Translations under genes and position numbers: made by a program
DNA from: Lewinellaceae bacterium
Lineage (GTDB): Bacteria; Bacteroidota; Bacteroidia; Chitinophagales; Saprospiraceae
Assembly: GCA_020636155.1 (NCBI GenBank)
Contig: JACJYM010000007.1
Span: forward strand, 95,669 to 159,668
DNA: 64,000 nucleotides
Reading direction: 5' to 3'
Notes under the pieces: model-generated
Database searches by the model: none
What the model was told of the DNA's origin: nothing
Seen by the model: only the letters and a program-made list of their open reading frames with translations
Part shown: piece by piece, positions 9,359 through 18,756 of the stretch
How positions within the stretch are numbered: position 1 is the stretch's first letter
Layout of the letters: each line of letters opens with the position of its first letter

Positions 9359-11046
9359 ATGAAAAAAATACTACATATCATCTTAATATTAAGTAGCGCA
9401 GTACTATATGGGCAGAAGTATCAGGACGTCGGGCAATTTACGCCAAGAATATCCCAGCAGGATTAGTCGAAAATGGAAGCAAAGAGCGGTTTATGTTAGG
9501 GGAGGAATCCACTTTGTAGAAACTTATTATAATGGAGAGCCGCTGGGTGATTCAGTTGCAAGAAATTATTCACAGATTATGAGTTGTAAAATTCAATGAA
9601 AATAACGAACTTTTGGATTTTGAACAGATAATAGATACCGGTTATAGTTTTGGTTTAGGGGCTCAATATTCTAATAATTTAGTGATCAATGATAAAAGCG
9701 AAATATTCTTCCCCATCTCACAGTACACGGACTCCTTGCTATACAGAGGCGAATTACTCTCTTATGCACCGGACAGTTCCAGTAATCTGGGAGGCGTGAT
9801 AGGCATGGATTCTGACTTGAATATCATCTTCAAGAAATTTTTTCCACAAGATGTATTTGTTCAGTCCGTAGCGACATGGAATGATAGAGTGTATGTGATG
9901 GGAAATTTCAGAGGAGACTCCATTACGATGCATGGCGTGACCTTACATTATATGGATGAGTTTGCAAGTACAGGCTTGGGTACCAATTATATCATGGTTT
10001 TTGACCAGCATACAGGCGAGGTCTTGTTTAGCGATGTGTTTGGCAATTCTTATGAATGTATCAGTTACAATTCCTCCATCAGCAAAAATGGAGATATCGC
10101 TATTAAGTCGGCATGTCTTGGAAACATTCAAAAGTTTCAAGATACTTATATTGAAACTTCGGGTGTAGGATTAGGCCCTGTATCCGTTTTATTTGTAATG
10201 GATAAGGATTATAAAGTCAAGTATAGTTATGATGTGGCAAAATATTCATCTACAGGGTATATAGGAAATTTCAACTACGACGATGAAGGCAACTTATATT
10301 GTGGTGTGGCTTCGTCTTATTATATGTCATTTAATGACGAAGAGGTGGTGGAGGGATTGCCTAATGCCGCATGGTTAGCCGGAGTTATAAAGCTCGACAC
10401 TGAGGGAAAGACTATCTGGTATAATATAACGGCATCGTATGGATGGACAAGTTTTAGATCACTATTTTTAGTAAATAATGGTGTAATGTTTATCATGAGT
10501 GTTGAAAATATACTTTATGGCCTGAATGGTAGCGAGATTATAGTGCCCAGTGAAAACTATGAAGTCTATCTAGGCAAGCTAGACAGCGATGGGAAGGAAG
10601 CGAGTTACCAAAAAGTCTCGAGATTCTATATAGAAAGCATGACAGGGGTAGAGGATGGTCGTAAAGTCTTGATGGTGGCAAGGATAAAGGATCCTGAATA
10701 TCACGAATATATACCTGAGCTAGACAAAACCCTTACGGACTATTATAATAAGTTCATATTTGAGATAGACATAGACAGTTTGACAGATAGCAAAGACTTG
10801 CAGATGTCTGATAAGGAAATTTATAAGATATATCCCAATCCTGTAGCAAAAAGTGGAGTGCTACATATACCGGAAGTAGAAGACCAAGAAGTGAGATTAC
10901 TGGATATGAATGGAGCAATGATATGTATACTGAGACTTAATAATGAAAGAATAAATATGGCAGATTATGATATAAATGCAGGGATGTATATCCTAGAATT
11001 TAGAATAGAAGGACGGATCATAGGACAACGTATATGGATAGAATGA
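9359..11046 (+). pseudogene. Array paralogue D: 561-aa-type T9SS cargo gene with frameshifts in the first 250 bp
   Basis: The ATG at 9359 starts the same signal peptide (with SSAVLYGQ), then the frame is lost at a stop 35 codons in. Small indels lie between about 9450 and 9595. From 9613 to TGA 11044-11046 the frame is open and intact over 477 codons, including the sorting domain. The length is 1688 nt against 1686 for intact copies. If the indels are repaired, the variable block reads roughly PAGLVENGSKERFMLGE then VETYYNGEPLGDSVARN and matches the layout of copy A. The rest is close to E, with which it shares SFGLGAQYSNNLVINDKSEI. Either a decayed gene or a consensus error in a repeat; if the latter, this is a normal gene. 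Confidence 0.8.
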
Positions 11047-11136
11047 AACCTATCCCCCTCTGGAGGGGGTGCTCGGAGAGCGGGGGAGGAAAATCAGTGC
11101 AATCCAGTAATCCGTGTCAATCCGCGATTCAGACAA
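11047..11136 (+). repeat. Array repeat R11 (short form)
   Basis: Begins at the stop codon of copy D, has an intact hairpin core and is in tandem with R12. Confidence 0.9.
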
Positions 11137-11138
11137 TA

Positions 11139-11272
11139 TTCAGAATCACAGATTAAAAGGATTACACGGATGACACAGAAACACCTATCCCTCTCTGGAG
11201 GGGGTGCTCGGAGAGCGGGGGAGGAAAAATCAGCTTAATCCAGTAATCCGTGTCAATCCGCAATTCAGACAA
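11139..11272 (+). repeat. Array repeat R12 (long form)
   Basis: Full-length copy leading through the standard leader to the ATG of paralogue E at 11287. The core arm is CCCTCTCT instead of CCCCCTCT. Confidence 0.9.
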
Positions 11273-11286
11273 AAAAGAAACAAACA

Positions 11287-12972
11287 ATGAAAAAAATACT
11301 ACATATCATCTTAATATTAGGTAGCGCAGTACTACAAGGGCAGAAGTATCAGGACGTAGGGCAATTTACGCCGGGGATAGCCGTATATGGAATGCAAGAA
11401 TCTGTCGATGGACATCGATATTTAATTACTACAACGGGGAATGAAGGATATCAATATAATGGGGAAGATATTTTTGAGCCATTTTATAATTCTGATAGAC
11501 AATTTTTAATCCTCAAAATGAATGATAAGAATGATATTATTGACTATGAACAAATAATAAATACAGGCAAAAGTTTTGGTTTAGGGGCTCAATATTCTAA
11601 TAATTTAGTGATCAATGATAAAAGCGAAATATTCTTCCCCATCTCACAGTACACAGACTCCTTGATATATAGAGGCGAATTACTCTCTTATGCACCGGAC
11701 AGTTCCAGTAATCTGGGAGGCGTGATAGGCATGGATTCTGACTTGAATATCATCTTCAAGAAATTTTTTCCACAGGATGTATTTGTCCAGTCCGTAGAGA
11801 CATGGAATGATAGAGTGTATGTGATGGGAAATTTTAGGGGAGACTCCATTACGATGCATGGCGTGACCTTACATTATATAGAGGAGTTTGCAAGTACAGG
11901 CTTGGGTACCAATTATATCATGGTTTTTGACCAGCATACAGGCGAGGTCTTGTTTAGCGATGTGTTTGGGAATTCTTATGAATGTAGCAGTTACAATTCC
12001 TCCATCAGCAAAAATGGAGATATAGCAATTAATTCGGCATGTTTAGGATATGTTCAAAAATTTCAAGACACCTCTATTGAGACATCAGGAGTTGGTTTAG
12101 GACAAAATGCAGTTTTATTCGTAATGGATAAGGATTATAAAGTCAAGTACAGCTATGATGTGGCAAAATATTCAGCAAGGGGGTATATCGGAAATTTTAA
12201 TTACGACGATGACGGCAACTTATATTGTGGTGTAGGTTCGTCTTATTATATGTCATTTAATGACGAAGAAGTGGTAGAGGGATTGCCTAATGCTGCATGG
12301 TTAGCAGGAGTTATAAAATTGGACGCTGAGGGTAAGACTATCTGGTATAATATAACGGCATCATATGCATATACAAATTTTAGATCACTATTTTTAGTAA
12401 ATAATGGAGTAATGTTTATCATGAGTGTTGAAAATATACTTTATGGCCTGAATGGTAGCGAGATTATAGTGCCCAGTGAAAACTATGAAGTCTATCTTGG
12501 CAAGCTAGACAGCGATGGGAAGGAAGCGAGTTACCAAAAAGTTTCGAGATTCTATATAGAAAGCATGACAGGGGTAGAAGATGGTCGTAAAGTCTTGATG
12601 GTGGCAAGGATAAAGGATCCAGAATTTCACGAATATATACCTGAGCTTGACAAAACCCTTACGGACTATTATAATAAATTCATATTCGAGATAGATATAG
12701 ACAGTTTGACGGATAGTAAAGACTTACAGTTGGCTGCAAATGAAGCATACAAGATATATCCCAATCCTGTAACAAAAAGTGGAGTGCTACACATACCGGA
12801 AGTAGAAGACCAAGATGTTAGATTAATGGATATGAATGGCGCGATGGTATGTACACTGAGACTTAATAATGAAAGAATAAATATGGCAGATTATGATATA
12901 AATACAGGGATGTATATCCTAGAATTTAGAGTAGAGGAACGGATAATAGGACAACGTATATTGATAGAATGA
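11287..12972 (+). CDS. Array paralogue E: 561-aa T9SS type A cargo protein
   Basis: Intact copy, again 561 aa, with signal peptide 1-19 and sorting domain about 485-561 (ends GQRILIE). Its N-terminal variable block (GIAVYGMQESVDGHRYLITTT at the start) is found only here. Residues about 95-125 are shared with D, and residues about 188-561 are nearly identical to A. This pattern fits recombination or gene conversion between neighbouring copies. Function unknown; predicted to be delivered to the cell surface by the T9SS. Confidence 0.85.
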   Translation: MKKILHIILILGSAVLQGQKYQDVGQFTPGIAVYGMQESVDGHRYLITTTGNEGYQYNGEDIFEPFYNSDRQFLILKMNDKNDIIDYEQIINTGKSFGLGAQYSNNLVINDKSEIFFPISQYTDSLIYRGELLSYAPDSSSNLGGVIGMDSDLNIIFKKFFPQDVFVQSVETWNDRVYVMGNFRGDSITMHGVTLHYIEEFASTGLGTNYIMVFDQHTGEVLFSDVFGNSYECSSYNSSISKNGDIAINSACLGYVQKFQDTSIETSGVGLGQNAVLFVMDKDYKVKYSYDVAKYSARGYIGNFNYDDDGNLYCGVGSSYYMSFNDEEVVEGLPNAAWLAGVIKLDAEGKTIWYNITASYAYTNFRSLFLVNNGVMFIMSVENILYGLNGSEIIVPSENYEVYLGKLDSDGKEASYQKVSRFYIESMTGVEDGRKVLMVARIKDPEFHEYIPELDKTLTDYYNKFIFEIDIDSLTDSKDLQLAANEAYKIYPNPVTKSGVLHIPEVEDQDVRLMDMNGAMVCTLRLNNERINMADYDINTGMYILEFRVEERIIGQRILIE

Positions 12973-13063
12973 AACCTATCCCCCTCTGGAGGGGGTGCTC
13001 GAAGAGCGGGGGAGGAAAAATCAGCGTAATCCATTAATCCGCGGTAATCCGCGATTCAGACAA
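12973..13063 (+). repeat. Array repeat R13 (short form, last copy)
   Basis: Begins at the stop codon of paralogue E and ends the array. The leader after it differs from the paralogue leader (no GAAACAAACA before the ATG), so the next gene does not belong to the cassette family. Confidence 0.9.
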
Positions 13064-13101
13064 AAAAGAATAATAAACACAATTAATAAAAACCTTAGAT
13101 T

Positions 13102-16050
13102 ATGAAAAAGATCATTTTAGTACTACAATTGGCAATCATACCATTCATGGCCTTTTCTCAGCTGAAAAAGCAAGAATCGACCATGTCAATTGGTGCAAAT
13201 AAGGACTTCGTCAATTCTCTATCTGCGCAGATAAATACTTATCGCCTTGGTCAATTGGACGATCGCAATACATTCAGCTATAAGCTATCAAGTATTAATG
13301 ATAGATTGATTATAGGTAGAATGTATGTGTATGATAGTTACTATCAAGGTAAAAGAATACTAAATGGACAATCCAAACTCATATTGGGTAAAAATAGTCA
13401 GATAAGAAGCATTCATACCTTTGAACAAATTCATAATATAATAGATGAAAGATCAGTAAATGCGGAAAATAAAATAAAGGATTACCTAGACTATGAGGGT
13501 AAATACGAAATTACAAATGAGGAATCCGGCTACTATGTGGTCAATGATCAATTGGTATCCGCGACGAAATATGTAGTGCAAACTGAAAAAATCAACTTTC
13601 CAAGAGAGGTAGTTTGGTCGATAGTGGATGGTCAAGTATTGAATGACATCTATGCACCCTATAGAAGCTATAAAACTGTAATACAAAATGAAAGTAAAGA
13701 CCAACCAACCAATAGAGGAGTCTTAGGGTGTACAGATATCAATAGTAATACTAACAATATAAAAATCCATGAAATAGACCCTACTACCAATCAAAACACG
13801 GTGGATCGATTGGATCCTTGCGTATGCTATGATGATGTATCCTCTAAATATAAATTTGGAGATTGTGATTTTACAGATCTTAGTCTAAGTGGAAGTCAGA
13901 ATCCAGTGGAAACTGCCAATGAGTTTTATTACAATCCCACTGGAGAGAGTGATAAATATGGCGCTGTATTTTTACACTATAGTTTTTTAGAAATAGCTAA
14001 TAATCTTGATTCAGAATCTAGTCTTAATGTGGGAACGGACTTTACTTATGGATTCAAAGGTGTTACGATTCCAATAGCAAATTATTCTGGAGGACTATTA
14101 AACATAGGTGATAGAAAATTGGACTCAGGTAATACGGAAATATATCCTGCACTTCATCATGATTTGTTCCACATTGCGGCCGCCTATTTTGATAAAGCCC
14201 TACAAGACAATGGGGGAGTTTCTAATTACTACCTTAGATTAGGGGAAAAATACTATTTAGCACAGTCCTATTTATACCAACACAAAGGTAAATCACTTAC
14301 TGACAAGCAATGTTTTAAGTATGGTGGCTTGAGCTCAACAAACAGTAGCGAAGGCCTTCCAAAACATTTTGTAAATTACGAAAATTCTGATTGTTCCAAA
14401 TTAAATGCAGCGGAAGATGATAAAGAATATACCACCCAAGCCATCGCCACCTACTTCACTCAAGTAGCCCTGGCGCTAAGCTCCACTGGCGCTACCGATG
14501 GCTTCACAAAAGTAGATCAGTGGGTGGCGAATATTGTCTCGGATGCCGATAATGTCGGTGACTTTATGATTGATGCACTGCAGTCGGCCACCATATTGAA
14601 TGAAATCGACTCTACCCTACTCAATAATGTCGATCGGTGTGTTCTCGGCAGTATTATGAAAGAATATTTTAAAGAATGCGATTTTTCGGCAGGTTTTGAC
14701 AGCCTTCTCGTGAGTTCAGATTATTGTAACACTGGGGCATTGACTTTTAATACTTATAATGATGCGAATGGAAATGGGATCCAAGACATCGGAGAAAACC
14801 CCATCAAAAATATCCCAATTACCATAAATTCCGAAAAACACTTGTCCAATCAAAATGGTAAAGTCCATGTGGAATATACTGATACTTTGTTATATGCTAA
14901 AATTCTCATACCGGAATTTTTCACCCAATCCGAAGGAGACACATCATACACCTTTACAAAGCCAATAAATGGATTTAGGAGTGACCATATTGATATTGGA
15001 CTTCAACTAAAAGAAAACATATTCGAGGCGACAATCAGTCATGTCAGCACTCCCCTAATATGCAACCAGCAAGCTCAATTACCTATCATCGTTTCCAATG
15101 AAAGCTCAGAATCCATTTCATTTGAGATAAAAATGAAAATTGATGACAAGCTCGAAGTTTTAGATATTGATACAGAATCCTATGATATTGACAATCAAAA
15201 TAATGTAATTATAAATCTGGACAGTCTAGCACCATTTGCTGAGACATCAATACATATTCAAGTTAAGAATCCGGGTACTGATGCCATTGGTGAAATATTA
15301 GAAATGAGTGGAGGTATATTTACGAATGTTTTTGGTAGTGCTATTCTGCTTGATACCCTACATGTTAGTAGACCATTATTATGTTCTTATGACCCCAATG
15401 ACAAATATTCAAATATTTCCAGAGACGAACCCAACTATATCCAATCCGGCACACGGTTAGACTATACCATTCGTTTTCAAAATACAGGAAATTACAAAGC
15501 TTCTTTTGTCAGATTAGTCGATCCACTTGATGAATCAATGGATTTAAGTAGCATAGAGGTTCTTTCAGCCTCTCATGAATACGAATTTTATGTTGTAGAT
15601 GGTCAGATTATTGTAGATTTTGAAAATATTAATTTACCGGATAGTACGTCAAATCCTGAGGCAAGTAAGGGGTATTTTCAATTTAGAATTAACACAATGG
15701 AATCTTTAGCCGAAGGCACAGAAATAAGCAATACAGGGCAAATTTATTTTGATCAAAACCCAGCGATTATAACAAATACAACGATACACACCATCGAAGA
15801 AACTGTAGGAATTGAAGATGTATTACAAAAGAGCCTTAAAGTATTTCCCAATCCAGGAGGTGAATATTTATTCATTTCAGAGGAAAGTCCTTTTCATCTC
15901 GAGATTGTAAATCAACTTGGAATTCAGGTTTTTTCATCTAATGGATTCAAAGAATATCAGGTCAAAACTTCCAATTGGCCGGTAGGCATATATTTTATAA
16001 AAAATTTAGATTCAGAAAATTATATAAAGTGGTTGAAAATCAAAGAGTAG
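13102..16050 (+). CDS. Large T9SS protein with a thermolysin (M4)-like but degenerate peptidase domain
   Basis: This 982-aa protein has a signal peptide (about 1-19, ends AFSQ) and a propeptide-like region resembling the FTP domain (about 60-190). An M4-like region follows at about 200-520. Its HEXXH zinc motif is replaced by His-Asp-Leu-Phe-His (in ALHHDLFHIAAAYF, about residue 352), and no GAINEA-type third-ligand motif is visible; the NSGIPNKA equivalent is the looser NSSEGLPKHF. The domain is therefore probably inactive or altered. Next come an SdrD-B-like segment (NDANGNGIQDIGENPIKN, about 550), a DUF11/DUF7619-like domain (SYDPNDKYSNIS to GQIYFDQNPAI, about 770-900), and a T9SS type A sorting domain starting KVFPNPGG (about 913). 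It is probably surface-exposed or secreted. The substrate or partner is unknown. Confidence 0.75.
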   Translation: MKKIILVLQLAIIPFMAFSQLKKQESTMSIGANKDFVNSLSAQINTYRLGQLDDRNTFSYKLSSINDRLIIGRMYVYDSYYQGKRILNGQSKLILGKNSQIRSIHTFEQIHNIIDERSVNAENKIKDYLDYEGKYEITNEESGYYVVNDQLVSATKYVVQTEKINFPREVVWSIVDGQVLNDIYAPYRSYKTVIQNESKDQPTNRGVLGCTDINSNTNNIKIHEIDPTTNQNTVDRLDPCVCYDDVSSKYKFGDCDFTDLSLSGSQNPVETANEFYYNPTGESDKYGAVFLHYSFLEIANNLDSESSLNVGTDFTYGFKGVTIPIANYSGGLLNIGDRKLDSGNTEIYPALHHDLFHIAAAYFDKALQDNGGVSNYYLRLGEKYYLAQSYLYQHKGKSLTDKQCFKYGGLSSTNSSEGLPKHFVNYENSDCSKLNAAEDDKEYTTQAIATYFTQVALALSSTGATDGFTKVDQWVANIVSDADNVGDFMIDALQSATILNEIDSTLLNNVDRCVLGSIMKEYFKECDFSAGFDSLLVSSDYCNTGALTFNTYNDANGNGIQDIGENPIKNIPITINSEKHLSNQNGKVHVEYTDTLLYAKILIPEFFTQSEGDTSYTFTKPINGFRSDHIDIGLQLKENIFEATISHVSTPLICNQQAQLPIIVSNESSESISFEIKMKIDDKLEVLDIDTESYDIDNQNNVIINLDSLAPFAETSIHIQVKNPGTDAIGEILEMSGGIFTNVFGSAILLDTLHVSRPLLCSYDPNDKYSNISRDEPNYIQSGTRLDYTIRFQNTGNYKASFVRLVDPLDESMDLSSIEVLSASHEYEFYVVDGQIIVDFENINLPDSTSNPEASKGYFQFRINTMESLAEGTEISNTGQIYFDQNPAIITNTTIHTIEETVGIEDVLQKSLKVFPNPGGEYLFISEESPFHLEIVNQLGIQVFSSNGFKEYQVKTSNWPVGIYFIKNLDSENYIKWLKIKE

Positions 16051-16124
16051 TATTGAGTTAAGATATCAATTATCTCGATACAATCGATTCCTAATACCTT
16101 GCACAATCACTTAAAATAATTAGT

Positions 16125-16172
16125 AAAAAAAGATGAGCCGATATTTCGAATCTTACCGACTCATCTTTATTA
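16125..16172. terminator. Bidirectional intrinsic terminator between convergent genes
   Basis: AAAGATGAG (16129-16137) pairs with CTCATCTTT (16160-16168), extended by two more pairs after one mismatch. An A-run precedes it and a T-rich run follows. It lies between the stop codons of the convergent genes ending at 16050 and 16195, so it can serve both strands. Confidence 0.75.
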
Positions 16173-16194
16173 TTTCATAGAACTTAAAAATTAC

Positions 16195-17790
16195 TTATTT
16201 TACAACCAGTTTTTGTACCTGCTGTCTTCCATCTTTAAGAGTCGCTTTGATTAAATATAATCCTGATTGGATACCTGTCATCTCCATCTCGCCAGAATAT
16301 GAACTGGTGATAAGTTGTCCATTAAGGTTTAATAATTCCAAATCAACTACATTTTCAGATGCATGAAGCCATTGTCCGACCTGTACAGGATTCGGAAACA
16401 TTGAAAAAGCAGTCTTCGTGTCTAGGTCATGAGTCGCACTTCCTAATTTTGAAAAATATACATTGTCAACATAGAGTATTCCTTGTCCATAAGGTACGCT
16501 GCTGATGATATATTGGTTTACATCGCTGAAGGAAGTCATTCCAGCACTTTCAAAATCAGACAATGGAATTTCAAGAGTCATCCACTCGCCTTGCGTTACC
16601 GGAAATGTAAGTTCAGCCTCTGTGTCACCATTGGCTCCACCATAACCATCACCTAGAAAGTCCACCAATTTTATTTTAAATTCTGTCATATTCGGTGACC
16701 AAATATCCATATTGAAAAATACCATTTCTGAAGCATCAACAGGTACAGACACGGTTTCTATTCCATTGAATCCCAATGCAGTATATTTCTTCGTTGGGTT
16801 ACCTGCGATTTCAACATCTTCAATTGCCGAATTACTCCAATCCGTGTGCCAAGTATCGACAGTGACGTCTGTGTACAAATCGCTAAACAAAGAAATCACA
16901 TTGATCTCTTGCTCTGACGGATCTGGTGCAGCCTCAGCTGGCGAATCAAAATAAAAATTCACCGAATAGACACTTTCTATCAGACCATTACCACTAGTCA
17001 CTGCTACAGTTGCTGTACCCGGCAAACTACTCGCTTGCGTAATAACAGTGCTTGCAGCTTGATCGGTAGGTGTAGCCGCGGTAATCATAGGAATATCCGT
17101 CGTGCCTCCTGGAAGTCCATAATTATAAGAATAGATACCTGAGCCAAAACCCGGAATAGTCGTTCCATCCACTTGCAGGTCTGCCAAAGTCGCATCAGTA
17201 CCTGAAGTCACCGGCTCTTTCCAGAAGTAAATATTGTCCACATAGATATCGAATGGTGTCGTATTAGCACTGCCATCACCATTAAATTGCCCATCAAATT
17301 TCATTTGAATCACGTTGTTCCATGACATTCCTCCAAACACCGATTTTGGAAGATCGACACTACTCCATGCACCAGGGTTCAATGGCACTTCTACCAAGAC
17401 CTCTGATGGCCCTTCTCCACTATTATCGATTGGGGTAATTTTCACTAGTCTATCAGTCCCTGCGGCTACCCAAATATCGACATGAAGATATTCCATCAAG
17501 GAAGCATCTTGCGAATTATCGATAAACTCCGTGCCTTGGTAAGTGAAATTAGGATATGCCAATATGACGTCTCCCGTACCCGGATCGTAAGCTGGATTGA
17601 CCAAGGTAAAGCCCGGCTGACCCCAGTTAGGGTCATAATTTACATTAGAAATGGTAGAATAAGTATCTCCGTAAATACTGATCACGTCTGCCGCCTCTCT
17701 ACTTGGAGGATTCCCAGCATTATCCGTCGGTTGTGCTTGCAAAGCAAATGAAAATATGCTTGCAAATAACAAAGTAAAAATTGATTTCAT
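16195..17790 (-). CDS. T9SS type A protein with two carbohydrate-binding-like modules, last gene of glucan locus
   Basis: This 531-aa protein has a signal peptide (about 1-19, ends ALQAQ). Two beta-sandwich-like modules of about 160 aa each start DVISIYGDTYSTISNV (about residue 35) and NVISLFSDLYTDVTVD (about residue 297), and both end in YVDNVYF-type motifs. A cadherin-like or Ig-like linker lies between them (about 200-285), and a T9SS sorting domain begins FSMFPNPVQ (about 462). The same module type occurs three times in the lipoprotein at 28236-30620, and the second module is especially close to that protein's last one. No catalytic motif is visible. Inference: an exported glucan-binding protein. 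It is 43 bp downstream of the GH17 gene and ends at the bidirectional terminator. Confidence 0.75.
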   Translation of the reverse strand: MKSIFTLLFASIFSFALQAQPTDNAGNPPSREAADVISIYGDTYSTISNVNYDPNWGQPGFTLVNPAYDPGTGDVILAYPNFTYQGTEFIDNSQDASLMEYLHVDIWVAAGTDRLVKITPIDNSGEGPSEVLVEVPLNPGAWSSVDLPKSVFGGMSWNNVIQMKFDGQFNGDGSANTTPFDIYVDNIYFWKEPVTSGTDATLADLQVDGTTIPGFGSGIYSYNYGLPGGTTDIPMITAATPTDQAASTVITQASSLPGTATVAVTSGNGLIESVYSVNFYFDSPAEAAPDPSEQEINVISLFSDLYTDVTVDTWHTDWSNSAIEDVEIAGNPTKKYTALGFNGIETVSVPVDASEMVFFNMDIWSPNMTEFKIKLVDFLGDGYGGANGDTEAELTFPVTQGEWMTLEIPLSDFESAGMTSFSDVNQYIISSVPYGQGILYVDNVYFSKLGSATHDLDTKTAFSMFPNPVQVGQWLHASENVVDLELLNLNGQLITSSYSGEMEMTGIQSGLYLIKATLKDGRQQVQKLVVK

Positions 17791-17833
17791 ATCAAAAATT
17801 TTTAATTAAGAAATATTGTTTTTATAAATCATT

Positions 17834-18751
17834 CTAAAACTTTAGCTTTTCGTTTTTGTCCCATAGTCCCCAATAAGCACCAACCTCACCCTCCGCATTG
17901 ACTTTCCATGATTCATCAAAAGATGAAAAGTAAAATACTTCAATATTATGGGATACGGACCACAATTGTATATTTATAAAATATTTTAAAAAATTCTCAT
18001 AGTTCGCCACTGCTCCCTTGAGGGAATCACCTAGACTTGGCCATCCGGTTTCCGTGATAATCATTTTTTTGCCGTTGGCGGCCATTTCCGTTTGCCGAAC
18101 CATGGATTTTATGTGTTCTAATGAATACTCTAATGGACAGCCTTCCCAGAATGGATAGCAATTTGACAAAATCACATCGCATGCCTCTGCGAGGTCGGGA
18201 TGATCTGTAAATTCATAGTATGCATCGACATATCCCACGGGTATATCTGCCGGAATCGCTTCCTTCACTCTTTTTAAATATTGCAAGAGTTGAGATTTAG
18301 AAAGCTCATTTCTGTACAGCACTTCATTTCCGACGGCTGCGATGTCTACGAGGCCTTCATGAGCCATGTTTACCAAGGATTCGATTTCCTTCTCATTGTT
18401 ATCCAAATTATCAGACAACCATGCACCGACTAGGGTATTAAGACCTGCCTTTTTAGCAACTTTGGGAATATGTTCATTTCCTTCAATACACGAAAAAGAT
18501 CGTATCCACTGAGTATGGGGTTTGAGTATATTCATCCGTCTTTCAACTTGTTCTACGGAGATAATGTCACCGGGTTTTTGATTGTCCTCGTATAGACTAA
18601 AGCATAATCCATGAATACCATTATTGAGGATTTCCAAGCATCGATTTTTTAACTCATCTATGTTAATTGTGTCAATGACATTATTAGAACCTTCGTCAGT
18701 TTGACTAATCTCAATTTTATTCCATAGGTATTTTTCTCCTCTGCATGACAT
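17834..18751 (-). CDS. Glycoside hydrolase family 17, stand-alone cytoplasmic-type (beta-1,3-glucanase-like)
   Basis: This 305-aa protein is a GH17 TIM barrel without a signal peptide. The acid/base Glu143 lies in VGNEVLYR and the nucleophile Glu234 in ITETGWPSLG, both GH17 hallmarks. Known GH17 enzymes act on beta-1,3-glucans. It starts 5 bp after the MFS-GH17 fusion gene and resembles that protein's C-terminal domain throughout, down to the identical last ten residues LWDKNEKLKF. It therefore most likely arose by duplication of that domain. The lack of an export signal suggests it works on oligosaccharides in the cytoplasm. Confidence 0.88.
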   Translation of the reverse strand: MSCRGEKYLWNKIEISQTDEGSNNVIDTINIDELKNRCLEILNNGIHGLCFSLYEDNQKPGDIISVEQVERRMNILKPHTQWIRSFSCIEGNEHIPKVAKKAGLNTLVGAWLSDNLDNNEKEIESLVNMAHEGLVDIAAVGNEVLYRNELSKSQLLQYLKRVKEAIPADIPVGYVDAYYEFTDHPDLAEACDVILSNCYPFWEGCPLEYSLEHIKSMVRQTEMAANGKKMIITETGWPSLGDSLKGAVANYENFLKYFINIQLWSVSHNIEVFYFSSFDESWKVNAEGEVGAYWGLWDKNEKLKF

Positions 18752-18756
18752 GTTTT

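Noticed and set aside
9408..9599. Open frame inside copy D as a separate small gene
   Set aside because: It is a shifted reading of the paralogue's variable block caused by indels; the true start and flanks belong to copy D.
2136..13063. The regularly recurring repeats as a CRISPR array
   Set aside because: The repeats are 90-135 bp, differ between copies, are separated by whole genes, and no cas genes are present.
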